Positions 34,570 through 43,327 of a stretch of 44,503 bases of DNA are shown here, piece after piece. Every line of letters begins with the position of its first letter. Position 1 is the first letter of the stretch. Origin of the DNA: Shewanella sp. MBTL60-007. GTDB lineage: Bacteria > Pseudomonadota > Gammaproteobacteria > Enterobacterales > Shewanellaceae. The translations under genes and the position numbers were made by a program. The DNA lies in the NCBI RefSeq assembly GCF_019654915.1, contig NZ_BPET01000052.1:1-44503 (forward strand), in the 5' to 3' direction. The notes below the pieces were generated by a model. That model ran no database searches. It had not been told where the DNA came from and saw only the letters and a program-made list of their open reading frames with translations.

Positions 34570-35279
34570 TAAAGCAAGGAGTGCTGATAGCTTTGCTGTG
34601 TATCTCGGCGGAAGCAATCGCTGAGACGAGTAAGCCCCATTTTGTCGCCAAACCATCGAATAAGGGCGTGCTGGGTAAAACCGTCTCCAATAATGTTGTG
34701 CACAATACGGCTCATGCGGCTGGAGTGAACCTAAAGCAAGGCGAAAAGGTTTATCACTACATTACCGCCAGCGGTGGGCTGGCTTTTTCCGATTCAGCGC
34801 CACAGCACGGGCATTATCAGGTGCTTCTGTTCGATTGCTACGCTTGTAAGCCCCAGTCCAGTATCAACTGGAACGCTATTCCGTTATTCACCTCTCAATA
34901 TCGGCAGCAGATTGCCGATGCTGCGAGTGCATACCAACTTGAGCCTGCACTGATCAGGGCGGTGATCCATGCCGAGTCAGCTTTTAAGTCGGCAGCGGTA
35001 TCTAAAACGGGGGCCCAGGGCTTAATGCAGCTGATGCCTGCTACGGCTAATGAGCTGGGAGTGAGTGATGCCTTTCACCCTGAGCAAAATATCTTAGCTG
35101 GGAGCCGTTATCTGTCGCAGTTACTGAAACGTTTTAATGGCGATATAGCCTTGGCCTGCGCGGCCTATAACGCAGGGGCTTCACGGGTCGAGCAATATAA
35201 TGGTGTGCCACCTTTTCCCGAGACACAGGCCTATGTCGAACGAGTGCAGATCCTGCTCAAGCGTTACCGCAAGGCTTAG
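34566..35279 (+). CDS. Lytic transglycosylase (SLT domain)
   Basis: 237 residues; the ATG overlaps the previous stop by four bases, so translation is coupled. A weak signal peptide covers about 1-19. The N-terminal part (about 60-95, KVYHYITASGGLAFSDSAP) resembles DUF4124-like modules. The SLT domain has catalytic Glu137 in IHAESAF, GLMQLMP (152-158) and AYNAG (200-204), the family's three hallmark motifs. It cuts peptidoglycan between MurNAc and GlcNAc in the periplasm. Converges with the MATE gene; the stops overlap by four bases. Confidence 0.93.
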   Translation: MIKQGVLIALLCISAEAIAETSKPHFVAKPSNKGVLGKTVSNNVVHNTAHAAGVNLKQGEKVYHYITASGGLAFSDSAPQHGHYQVLLFDCYACKPQSSINWNAIPLFTSQYRQQIADAASAYQLEPALIRAVIHAESAFKSAAVSKTGAQGLMQLMPATANELGVSDAFHPEQNILAGSRYLSQLLKRFNGDIALACAAYNAGASRVEQYNGVPPFPETQAYVERVQILLKRYRKA

Positions 35280-36682
35280 CTTACGATAGCAGTAGTATCA
35301 ACGGAACCGATAGTTAACCGGTTATCTTGCTGCGATTTCGACTGCTGTTTTCTCGATTTAACATCAAACCAAACCATTGGCACCACGATAAGGCACAGTG
35401 CGATGTTGGAAAGCGGCATCGCCATCCACACGCCATTAACGCCCAAAAACTTCGGTAATATCATTAGAAATGGCAGCTGGATCAGCATATTGCCACAGGC
35501 AATCATGAGTGCTTTAACACCTTGGTTGGTCGCCATAAAGTACACAGATGAAAGGGCGATAAAGCCGTCTAGGGGCATGGCAAACAGATGCATCTTTATG
35601 CCATCAATAGCAGTGGCAATTAACAAGGGATCATCGTTGTTAAACAGGCCGACCATGGTTTCTGGTAATAGGTTGAGTAGTAAGACCCAGCAGGTACCGG
35701 CAATCAAAGTTACCTTTACCGATAGCTTAAGCATCTTATTGATGTTTTCATGTTGCTCGGCGCCGTAGTAATAACTGACAGGGGGCTGCATACCTTCGGC
35801 TACACCTTCGGCAACTAAGTAATAAAGTACCATCAGGTAACCAACAATGGCGAAAGCGCCTACGGTTAGTGGTGTGCCATATTCGGTAAAGAGTCGGTTA
35901 TGCAGTGCAAACACAAAGCTGGTATACAGGTACATAAATAGACTAGAGGAACCCAATAACACGATTTGCTGAGCAAATGAGGCGTTAAACCAGCTGAATT
36001 TCGCCGACCAGTTGATGCTGCTTAGTCGTGAGCAAAAATAGCCAACACCTAGCACACACACAACTGCCTGAGCACTAATGGTGGCGATAGCTGCACCCAG
36101 CAGGCCAAATTCAAACACACCAATTAATAAGTAGTCGAGTGCAATATTAATCACAGCACCCAACACCATTAAGCCTGTGGCGATATTGGGGCTTTCATCG
36201 TTACGAATAAGCAATGGCAAGGCTGAAGCTATAATCGTAATAGCAGTGCCTAAGGTAAACACGCCGATATACTCTTGCGCCATAGTTAAGGTCAGATCGG
36301 CACCACCTTGCGCCTCAAGAAAGAAGTCGCTGAATACACTTAAAATCGTAGTCGATACTGCGGCTAATCCTAGCATGAGTACAAAGCAGCTAGTTAAAAT
36401 GCTTGCCGCCGCGCGGGTGTCGCCTTTACCCCGTTGAATCGATAGCAAACTGCCACTACCCATGCCAACCATGATGCCAAATCCCACCATAAAGTAGATC
36501 ACTGGCCAAGCCATATTGATCGCCGCAAGCCCTTCAAAGCCGATGTAATGGCCGATAAAAATGCCGTCGACGATTTGGTATAAACCGTTAACCAACATGG
36601 CGGCGATGGCAGGCAGTGTATAACGCCAAAAAGTGCGACTAATAGACTGAACCTGAGTGTTTTCGATGTTTGCAGCTAGCAT
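35276..36682 (-). CDS. MATE-family efflux transporter
   Basis: About 468 residues from the ATG at 36682; a TTG 21 bases upstream is an alternative and neither has a clear ribosome binding site. Twelve hydrophobic segments. The N-terminal repeat has TFWRYTLPAIAAMLVNGLYQIVDGIFIGHYIGFEGLAAINMAWP, typical of MATE drug/sodium or proton antiporters. The gene is divergent from a LysR-type regulator with a short intergenic region, so it is probably under that regulator's control. Substrate unknown. Confidence 0.92.
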   Translation of the reverse strand: MLAANIENTQVQSISRTFWRYTLPAIAAMLVNGLYQIVDGIFIGHYIGFEGLAAINMAWPVIYFMVGFGIMVGMGSGSLLSIQRGKGDTRAAASILTSCFVLMLGLAAVSTTILSVFSDFFLEAQGGADLTLTMAQEYIGVFTLGTAITIIASALPLLIRNDESPNIATGLMVLGAVINIALDYLLIGVFEFGLLGAAIATISAQAVVCVLGVGYFCSRLSSINWSAKFSWFNASFAQQIVLLGSSSLFMYLYTSFVFALHNRLFTEYGTPLTVGAFAIVGYLMVLYYLVAEGVAEGMQPPVSYYYGAEQHENINKMLKLSVKVTLIAGTCWVLLLNLLPETMVGLFNNDDPLLIATAIDGIKMHLFAMPLDGFIALSSVYFMATNQGVKALMIACGNMLIQLPFLMILPKFLGVNGVWMAMPLSNIALCLIVVPMVWFDVKSRKQQSKSQQDNRLTIGSVDTTAIVS

Positions 36683-36752
36683 AGGTATATCAATATTGAA
36701 CAATAAAGCTCGGCAAGTTACTCTGTATTTATGATTGATTAAAGTTAGCTAC

Positions 36753-36767
36753 TATCTGTTTTAGATA
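36753..36767. promoter_or_regulatory. Dyad in the MATE-LysR intergenic region
   Basis: TATCT-GTTTT-AGATA, a perfect 5-bp dyad, lies 23 bases before the LysR start and about 70 bases upstream of the MATE start. Position and symmetry suit a LysR-type binding site controlling both genes, although it is not the classic T-N11-A form. Confidence 0.5.
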
Positions 36768-36789
36768 TAGATACTTGGGTTGCTGAGAG

Positions 36790-37668
36790 ATGAACTGGAC
36801 ACTAGATGAGTTAAATGCCTTTGTATATTCGGTTAAGCTGGGCTCTTTTTCCGCTGCAGCACGTAAGATGGGCAAAGCGCAGTCACGGATCAGTACAGCG
36901 GTCAGCAATTTAGAAACCGACTTAGGCTTTGAGCTGTTTGATCGTAGCGCGAAACTGCCTGTGCTGACCAAACTTGGCGAAGAGATGTTTATTGAGGCGC
37001 AATCGGTTATCGCTCAATGTCAGCGACTGAATGCAAGAGCCCTGAGTGTGACCTCGGGTGAGGAGATAGCACTTACTGTTGCCATGGATGAAGCGGTGCC
37101 CGTTACCGCATTTGAAGTGTTATTTCAGCGCATATCGACTCAATTCCCATTGCTAAAACTCACCATTATTAATGGCTCGCAAGTGGACATTGCTGCCTGG
37201 GTTGATGCGGGCCGTGCTGATATTGGCATCATGTTTCACACATCAACCATGCTACCAGATTCATTAGAATTTATGTCGATAGGCCAATTTAAGCAAAGCT
37301 TAGTGGTGGCGCCCTCTCATCCTCTGGCCACAAATCCTGCGCCGACTTTAGAACAGTTGATGCAATATCGGCAGCTGGTTATTTGTGATATTACTGGGCA
37401 ATCACAAACACCGGCATTATCGGCCAACTATTGGTATATCGATAGTTACTATTATATCGTTGCATTGGTTTTACAGGGCGTCGGTTGGGCGTTAGTGCCT
37501 GAACATGTGGCTAAATCTGAATGGTATATTGATGATTTATGTGAGCTTTCTAGCGAATATATTACTAACCCTTTATTGATAGAAATGGGTGTGGTGAATC
37601 GTCGTGACCAGCAAATAGGCCCAGTGATGCACTGGCTTTTTGAGGAGCTGCATTCGGTGTTGCAGTGA
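36790..37668 (+). CDS. LysR-type transcriptional regulator
   Basis: 292 residues. Winged helix-turn-helix at 1-60 (LNAFVYSVKLGSFSAAARKMGKAQSRISTAVSNLETDLGFELFDRS) and a periplasmic-binding-protein-like effector domain beyond residue 90. The effector is unknown. Divergent from the MATE transporter, with a dyad between them, so autoregulation and control of the transporter are likely. Repeat element E4 begins directly after the stop codon. Confidence 0.93.
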   Translation: MNWTLDELNAFVYSVKLGSFSAAARKMGKAQSRISTAVSNLETDLGFELFDRSAKLPVLTKLGEEMFIEAQSVIAQCQRLNARALSVTSGEEIALTVAMDEAVPVTAFEVLFQRISTQFPLLKLTIINGSQVDIAAWVDAGRADIGIMFHTSTMLPDSLEFMSIGQFKQSLVVAPSHPLATNPAPTLEQLMQYRQLVICDITGQSQTPALSANYWYIDSYYYIVALVLQGVGWALVPEHVAKSEWYIDDLCELSSEYITNPLLIEMGVVNRRDQQIGPVMHWLFEELHSVLQ

Positions 37669-37671
37669 GCT

Positions 37672-38003
37672 TTAGAACGCTCGCAGGCTCGCTTCTTTAA
37701 GATAGGGCACTCGCAAGCTCGTTTCTAGGACGTTCGCTGGCTCACTTCTAGAACGGTGCTGCGCACCTACGAGGACGCCAACAAGTTGGCTACTAGGAAA
37801 AGCTAATAGCTTAAAAGCAAAGACAAAGCCGGTTCATGGAGCCTGAATCTGTTGCTTGTCTCTTTTAAATCTTAGCTTTCCTAGGGCCTAGAACCTCGTA
37901 CCTAGAACCTATCTTTTAATTCTTTCTCGAAGTGACGCAGTCACGCCCTCGCAGGGCGAAGCCCGACCTCGTCTTAGCTTTTCCGGCTGTTCCCGTCTTA
38001 GCT
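37672..38003. repeat. Composite hairpin repeat element E4 (smallest left arm)
   Basis: Lies between converging genes. Left arm: a fragment of a unit, then one long unit with the additional hairpin GGTGCTGCGCACC and GCCAACAAGTTGGC. Core at 37808-37877. Right arm: GTGACGCAGTCAC, CCCTCGCAGGG, GGGCGAAGCCC, and the linker CGGCTGTTCCCGTCTTAGCT also seen in E1 and E2. Ends four bases before the rlmJ stop codon. The GCGAC hairpin of the other elements is missing. Confidence 0.9.
37808..37877. repeat. E4 core long hairpin
   Basis: 70 bp. GGTTCA replaces GATTCA; the changed base can still form a G-T pair with the TGAATC arm. All other pairing segments as in E3. Confidence 0.88.
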
Positions 38004-38007
38004 CTTC

Positions 38008-38850
38008 CTATTCAGGTACTTCCTGCTTAACTATGGTCTTGCCACCGTTGTGGCCAAGGCGGCGCTCAAGATAATCCAACATCTCTTTGGCAGCAGTATC
38101 GAGCTGCCAAGGTGGATTGATGATCCACAGACCCGCGGCAGTCATGCCAAACTCATTGCTATCAGGCTTGATGGCTTGCTCGATGCGCAGCTGATTCTTA
38201 ATGCCACTTTCGGCTAGCAGTTTCAGCATGCCTTCAGTCTGCTCACGGTCTACAACCGGATACCACAACATATACACGCCAGTCGCAAAGCGCTTGTGAG
38301 CCTTAATAATGGCTTTCGCTACATCTTGATAGTCGGTCTTAATTTCGTAACTTGGGTCAATCAAAATCACGCCGCGACGCTCAAGTGGTGGCACGGCTGC
38401 AATAAGACCTTTAAGGCCATCGCCCTTGATTACGCGTACGCTCCGGTCGCCAGTATATTGCTCATCCAAGGTTAAGAAGTCGGTGCCATGCAGCTCATGC
38501 AGTACCATGCGGTCTTTTTCACGCATGTTCATATCAACAAAAGCGGGAGAGCCTGGGTAAAATTCCAGTTCCTCTTTACCTTGGTTGAAGTGCTTCACAT
38601 CCTCGATGTATTGCACTAATGATTCGGGTAGATCGCTTCTGTCCCAAAGTCTGGCAACACCATCTAGGTATTCGCCGGTTTTCTTTGAAAACTCGTCTGT
38701 TAATGCGTAACCGCCTGCACCTGCGTGGGTGTCGATATAAGCCATAGGCTTATCTTTTTTGTGCATGAGTTTGAGTACTTGCAGCAAAATAGCGTGCTTG
38801 AGAACATCGGCATAATTGCCAGCGTGATAGCCGTGACGATAACTTAACAT
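38008..38850 (-). CDS. rlmJ: 23S rRNA A2030 N6-methyltransferase
   Basis: 280 residues, the usual size. MLSYRHGYHAGNYADVLKHAILLQVL is the conserved RlmJ start; YIDTHAGAGGYAL binds S-adenosylmethionine; LIDPSYE (165-169) is the catalytic DPPY-type motif with Ser instead of the second Pro. It methylates A2030 in 23S rRNA. In E. coli it lies between prlC and gor; here it is separated from both. Element E4 follows its stop codon by four bases. Confidence 0.96.
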   Translation of the reverse strand: MLSYRHGYHAGNYADVLKHAILLQVLKLMHKKDKPMAYIDTHAGAGGYALTDEFSKKTGEYLDGVARLWDRSDLPESLVQYIEDVKHFNQGKEELEFYPGSPAFVDMNMREKDRMVLHELHGTDFLTLDEQYTGDRSVRVIKGDGLKGLIAAVPPLERRGVILIDPSYEIKTDYQDVAKAIIKAHKRFATGVYMLWYPVVDREQTEGMLKLLAESGIKNQLRIEQAIKPDSNEFGMTAAGLWIINPPWQLDTAAKEMLDYLERRLGHNGGKTIVKQEVPE

Positions 38851-38906
38851 TGAGTTTTTAGCCTAAAGGAACAGAGGCTAGATTATATATCAACTCAGGC
38901 AAGGGA

Positions 38907-40157
38907 TCATAATTTCAGTGTCTGTCGCTGCATCCACATGATGTTGTTGTTCACCAATGGAAGCTGCCAAACCGCGGTGCCATCGTCTTGATAGACTCGA
39001 TAAAAACTCAGACCGGTTTGGGTTAGGTGCTGCTTTCTTAGAGCGAGATAGATAATTTGCGCGGTATCGGATAACGCATTAGGGGAGGAGAGCGTGGTCT
39101 TGCTGACCTCAATATCGAAGCGTTCTACCTTACGTTGGTGCCATTTCTCTGTGGTGCGTTTGAACTGACCACGGATCTCGTAGCGAATAGGTGTGGTATA
39201 GCAGTCCTCGTCGGTAATGCAGGCAGCGAAATAGAAGATGCCACTGTCTGGTGCGAGATCTACCATTGAAATACGGATATCGCTACGGACGAGGCGGTGA
39301 TCATCAATGGCGAAGTACAGATCGCCGTGATAGATCTGCTCCTTTAAGTCGCCCTGATGTTTTCTAAGCTCAGGCAGATCTAACTTATTATAGGTTTTTT
39401 GCTCCATTCTGATCTTCGTGGTCAGAAAGTCAGAAAGAGCCAATTTGCTACCATGACCTTTTTCGCTACTGATATTGATCAATTGCTTACCACTACAGGT
39501 CTGATCTTGGTAGTCGGGGCAGATGGCAAAGTTGTCCATCTTATCGTTGAGTAGAGCAAAACTATTAAAGGTTTTGAAGGGCGCTTGCCAATCAAGCTCG
39601 TTACCTATCTGATTGCTGAGTCGTTGTTTGGCTATAGAGGCTGAAACTGTCTCAGCATGTCTAGGAGAAAACAGCGTCATTTCGCCTTTTACTTGGCTCA
39701 ATTGGCTATCGAATTGTGTTTCACTGTAAGGCGGTTGATTATGGCTGACGTAACCATAAGCCATGAGCAATAAACTGGCGAAGACCGCAATGATAAATAG
39801 CCAAACCGCCCTGTTTTTGGCTGTGATTTTCTTGGGCTTTTCTGCAGGCGATAAATGCAGCATATAGCCATGACGAGGAATGGTCTTTAACTCAATGTCT
39901 GGGTAGTTTGCCAGCTTCTTTCTCAGAACGCTGATGCATTGCTGCAGTGATGATGGCGAGACGACTCTGTCGTGCCAGCCCGCTTCTAGCAAGGCTTCGC
40001 GAGTGATAAGGGTTCCCTGATGTTTAAGCATCAGTTGCAGCACTGCAGTCTCGGCATAGCTGAGTTCAATACGTGACGAGTCTTCAGCATCAAATAGATG
40101 TTGCTGAGCCACATTCAAGCTTAACTTAGGAGTGAGCTGCACAGGATTCTCTAACAA
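38907..40157 (-). CDS. ToxR/CadC-like membrane-bound winged-helix regulator
   Basis: 416 residues. An OmpR-type winged-helix DNA-binding domain (about 10-102; LMLKHQGTLITREALLEAGW and SSLQQCISVLRKKL, ending TIPRHGYML) is followed by one membrane helix (about 118-136, VWLFIIAVFASLLLMAYGY) and a ~280-residue periplasmic domain with several Cys (CPDYQDQTC, ACITDEDC) that could form disulphides. This is the architecture of ToxR/CadC one-component sensors. Signal and targets unknown. Its upstream region contains the 159/170-bp tandem repeat, and the cytochrome gene lies beyond it in the same orientation. Confidence 0.9.
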   Translation of the reverse strand: MLENPVQLTPKLSLNVAQQHLFDAEDSSRIELSYAETAVLQLMLKHQGTLITREALLEAGWHDRVVSPSSLQQCISVLRKKLANYPDIELKTIPRHGYMLHLSPAEKPKKITAKNRAVWLFIIAVFASLLLMAYGYVSHNQPPYSETQFDSQLSQVKGEMTLFSPRHAETVSASIAKQRLSNQIGNELDWQAPFKTFNSFALLNDKMDNFAICPDYQDQTCSGKQLINISSEKGHGSKLALSDFLTTKIRMEQKTYNKLDLPELRKHQGDLKEQIYHGDLYFAIDDHRLVRSDIRISMVDLAPDSGIFYFAACITDEDCYTTPIRYEIRGQFKRTTEKWHQRKVERFDIEVSKTTLSSPNALSDTAQIIYLALRKQHLTQTGLSFYRVYQDDGTAVWQLPLVNNNIMWMQRQTLKL

Positions 40158-40190
40158 AATGGATATCTAATTGAGTATATTCTTAGGTGA

Positions 40191-40612
40191 AAAACGATGG
40201 AAATTTTAGCCCGTAAACTTTGAGCCACTTCGAGCTTTGCCTAAAGCTTGTGTCCCGTAGCACGGCAAAATCAAGTATATTTTCAGCATCTTTATCGTAA
40301 CTTTATCTTCAGACATTACTAATTCAGTGTTATGCACTCACATAGGCTTAAAACGATGGAAATTTTAGCCCGTAAACTTTGAGTCAATTTTCTAGCTTTT
40401 TGAGCTTTGCCTAAAGCTTGTGTCCCGTAGCACGGCAAAATCAAGTATATTTTCTGCATCTTTATCGTAACTTTATCTTCAGACATTACTAATTCAGTGT
40501 TATGCACTCACATAGGCTTAAAACGATGGAAATTTTAGCCCGTAAACTTTGAGTCAATTTTCGAACTTTTCGAGCTTTGCCTATAGCTTGTGTCCCGTAG
40601 CACGGCTAGCAC
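40191..40612. repeat. Three-copy tandem repeat upstream of the ToxR-like gene
   Basis: The block starting AAAACGATGGAAATTTTAGC begins at 40191, 40350 and 40520 (periods 159 and 170). The 11-base difference is an insertion near CAATTTTCTAGCTTTTTGAG in copy 2, kept in copy 3. Copy 3 is cut at about 40612. Each unit has two small hairpins, AGCTTTGCCTAAAGCT (weakened in copy 3) and CCGTAGCACGG. An open frame of 62 codons across copy 2 is a chance reading. Confidence 0.93.
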
Positions 40613-40653
40613 ACGAATATTTCCAGTTTTTTTATCGAACGCTAAATAAAGTT

Positions 40654-40680
40654 GCAGCTCAACGCAGAGCGTTGAGCTGC
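40654..40680 (-). terminator. Terminator of the cytochrome gene
   Basis: A perfect 12-bp stem, GCAGCTCAACGC paired with GCGTTGAGCTGC around AGA. On the minus strand it is followed by AACTTTATTT, a weak T tract. It is 68 bases after the cytochrome stop. Confidence 0.75.
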
Positions 40681-40747
40681 TTGATCTCTTTGTCTGATTC
40701 TTTTGCAGGGACATCAGTCTAGAGAGCAATTGTTTGTAGGGTTCACC

Positions 40748-43042
40748 TTAAAGGTTATGCACCTGCTTAAGGTTGTCTACTGAGTGACAAACTGCACAAG
40801 ACTCCACTTGTAGCTCGTTAGCTGCCACACCGAAGCGGCCGCCATTTTGCTCCATATGTGCACGTACGGCCTTGTTAATTACCATCTTACCGTTGGCGTC
40901 TTCTTGCTTAGCATGACATGCATAACAAGTCGCTGAGACTGGTGAGGTATAAGCATCAACCGTGATATCAGTCGCTGGGTGAGCTCTTGAGTCTGGGTTG
41001 TAGTCCAGATCTAGGGCCAATGGGCGACCAACTGCAGTTAAGCGCTCAACGCCGAAGGTGTCACCTTCGTGGCAACGGTAACAGTTCGCTTTGTCGGCTG
41101 GGAACTCAATATTACGCACACCATTTTCACGGTCTTGAGTCGCACGTTGATTAGTGTGAAGTGAGTGCATCCATACCTTATGGTCTGGGTGGCTTACGGT
41201 TAACTGCTCTACATAATCCCAGTCGCTTGGTTTAGTGTGCATCTCGCGAATGGCCTGAGTCGGTGGTGTATTCGGGTTATGACAAGCTAAACATGGGTCA
41301 ACGATATCGGCAGTTGAGCTTAAGAAGCCTGGCTTACCTTTGGCAACCATCGCACGCTCTTCAAATGGACGAATATGTTCACCGAGTTCATCGTGGTCAT
41401 GACCTGAGAAGCAGGTGGTGTCAGCCAGCTCTTTGTTGATCTCCGTTTTGCGGCTATGGCAGTTACGACAGGCTAACTCTGAGTTGTCGTTAAACTCATC
41501 GTAACCATGGCATGAACCACAGGTTTTGTTGCTGACAATCAAAGGACGCTTGGCTTCTGGTGCTTCTGTGAGGCCATCTTTGTCGAAGAACCAACGCTTG
41601 TTCGCTTCGGCATTTTTAGTGTGACCAGCCAGATCACAGCTCACAAGATTTTGCGCACCGTCAAAACAGTAAATTAAACGGTTAGTGATGAAGCCAGCGT
41701 CACCGAGTAGATCGCCAGAGAACTGATCTTGGGTAACAACTGGACCCATTAGGTAGGTAAACACATTGTCTTCAGACTTGTGTAGCGGGGTGCGCGCACG
41801 CTCACCAGCTGGAGTGATGCCATCGCTACCATCTTGAGTAATGTCTTTCTTGTTACTCTTAACGAAGATGCTGTAACCGCGGCTGGTGGTGAAGTCTACT
41901 GAGGTGCCCCAGTTAACATAAAGCTGTAGGTTTTTAATCCAATCGGCATCGGCTGGGTTGTTATTGGCAACGGCGATGCGTTGGCCTTGTCTATCGAGTA
42001 GCGCAAAGCTGATCTCAGCGAAATGCTCACCGTCTTGCTCAACCAGCTTAGCATCTTCTAGGCTGATGTTGACGATATTGCGCTGATCTTCCTCAACCGC
42101 TTTTTCTGACTTGCTCATATGAACATCATAGGTGTTCTCTGGCGAGTGACAGGTCAAGCAGCTGCCGTTATCTGGTTGAGTACTGTGGTCGTATACTGGG
42201 TTAGTGGTCATATCGTGACAGCTAGAGCAGGTCTCACGTGTTGGGACTAGGTTCCAGTTGGTCGCCTGCAGCTCTGTTTCACTGACTTCTTTAGCGTGAC
42301 AAGTCGTACAGTTACCCAACGCTTGTGGGGTGATACCTATGTGCGCGGTATGAGCTAGTACAGGCCATACCTTGCTAGCGTCAGACATGTAGTTACTGGT
42401 ATGGCAGCTGGCGCAGTTTTCAATGTTGTCGCCGCCATGTTTGATTGAAGCTATGTCATCGTGACAACTTAGACACGAACTACCATCAATAATGCTGCGA
42501 TTGTCGGTGATCTCGCTGCCATCAAGGTTGAAGTCAGCAATCACTTCTGTGGCTGGTAGCTTGTCTGTTTCTAAGACCTTAAACAGTACGCGTTGAGTAA
42601 AATCACCGTTGTGACTAATGTCGCCAGCAACTAACGCAGCATCCATGGTGTAGCTATAGCTACCATCCATGTTGTCGATTAAGTTACCGTCACAGCCCTT
42701 TTCTGGCGAACAGGTTTCGCTGGCAAGTTTCTGCCATTGTGAACGCTCACCTTCAATCTGTGGCAATAGTTGCGCGGCATTGATCTTGATTGCAGCAATC
42801 TTAACAACGGGAATCGCCAGTTCGTTCTCGGCACTAAAATCGATGCTCAGGATGTTATCTGTAATCGTGGTCTTATCGATAGTTACCGTTAACACTTCAG
42901 CGGTTGTGGTAACGTTGCCACCGGGTTGGCCATCTTCACCGTCTTTACCGTCATCGCCGGAACACGCCACCATGCTCATTGAGCAGGCCGCGACAAGCGT
43001 GGCATAGCACAGCCTTGTTTTGAATCTGTTTGCGTTCATCAT
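40748..43042 (-). CDS. Undecahaem outer-membrane lipoprotein c-type cytochrome (OmcA/MtrC/UndA family)
   Basis: 764 residues from the ATG at 43042; a GTG one codon earlier is possible. Signal peptide with lipobox MVAC, lipid anchor at Cys27, then a Gly/Asp-rich linker. Eleven CXXCH haem sites: Cys190, 210, 245, 272, 295 (first cluster) and Cys508, 525, 584, 654, 706, 749 (second cluster). The 5+6 layout with a beta domain between matches UndA better than the 5+5 decahaem OmcA and MtrC. CFSGH at Cys544 looks like a lost twelfth site. Cys459 and Cys469 may form the domain III disulphide. Such proteins sit on the cell surface and pass electrons to metals, flavins or electrodes. No mtrA/mtrB-like partners are in the window. 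Confidence 0.95.
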   Translation of the reverse strand: MMNANRFKTRLCYATLVAACSMSMVACSGDDGKDGEDGQPGGNVTTTAEVLTVTIDKTTITDNILSIDFSAENELAIPVVKIAAIKINAAQLLPQIEGERSQWQKLASETCSPEKGCDGNLIDNMDGSYSYTMDAALVAGDISHNGDFTQRVLFKVLETDKLPATEVIADFNLDGSEITDNRSIIDGSSCLSCHDDIASIKHGGDNIENCASCHTSNYMSDASKVWPVLAHTAHIGITPQALGNCTTCHAKEVSETELQATNWNLVPTRETCSSCHDMTTNPVYDHSTQPDNGSCLTCHSPENTYDVHMSKSEKAVEEDQRNIVNISLEDAKLVEQDGEHFAEISFALLDRQGQRIAVANNNPADADWIKNLQLYVNWGTSVDFTTSRGYSIFVKSNKKDITQDGSDGITPAGERARTPLHKSEDNVFTYLMGPVVTQDQFSGDLLGDAGFITNRLIYCFDGAQNLVSCDLAGHTKNAEANKRWFFDKDGLTEAPEAKRPLIVSNKTCGSCHGYDEFNDNSELACRNCHSRKTEINKELADTTCFSGHDHDELGEHIRPFEERAMVAKGKPGFLSSTADIVDPCLACHNPNTPPTQAIREMHTKPSDWDYVEQLTVSHPDHKVWMHSLHTNQRATQDRENGVRNIEFPADKANCYRCHEGDTFGVERLTAVGRPLALDLDYNPDSRAHPATDITVDAYTSPVSATCYACHAKQEDANGKMVINKAVRAHMEQNGGRFGVAANELQVESCAVCHSVDNLKQVHNL

Positions 43043-43327
43043 CACGTATCTCTCTTTTATATTTTCTTAAAGTCGTTTGATTTATCAACGACGCCAAAAA
43101 AGTGTGCCTTAAGAGTCAATGGCGTGACGTGAACAGATACCTATTTATAGTTATATTGAAGTTTTTTAGGTCGATTTCAGCCGCTTTGAGCTGTTTTGAG
43201 GAGTTTTGAGGAGATAAATCCAGCAAAATAAGCCTGATTTCATCAAAACAGACGCCTGTGGCTGATATGGTTTCGTTGCGAGGAGTGGTATTATCTGCAG
43301 GTTAACACTCAAACATAGAGCCTAATC

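Noticed and set aside
40319..40507. 62-codon minus-strand ORF
   Set aside because: It runs through one copy of the 159/170-bp tandem repeat and has no counterpart frame in the others.
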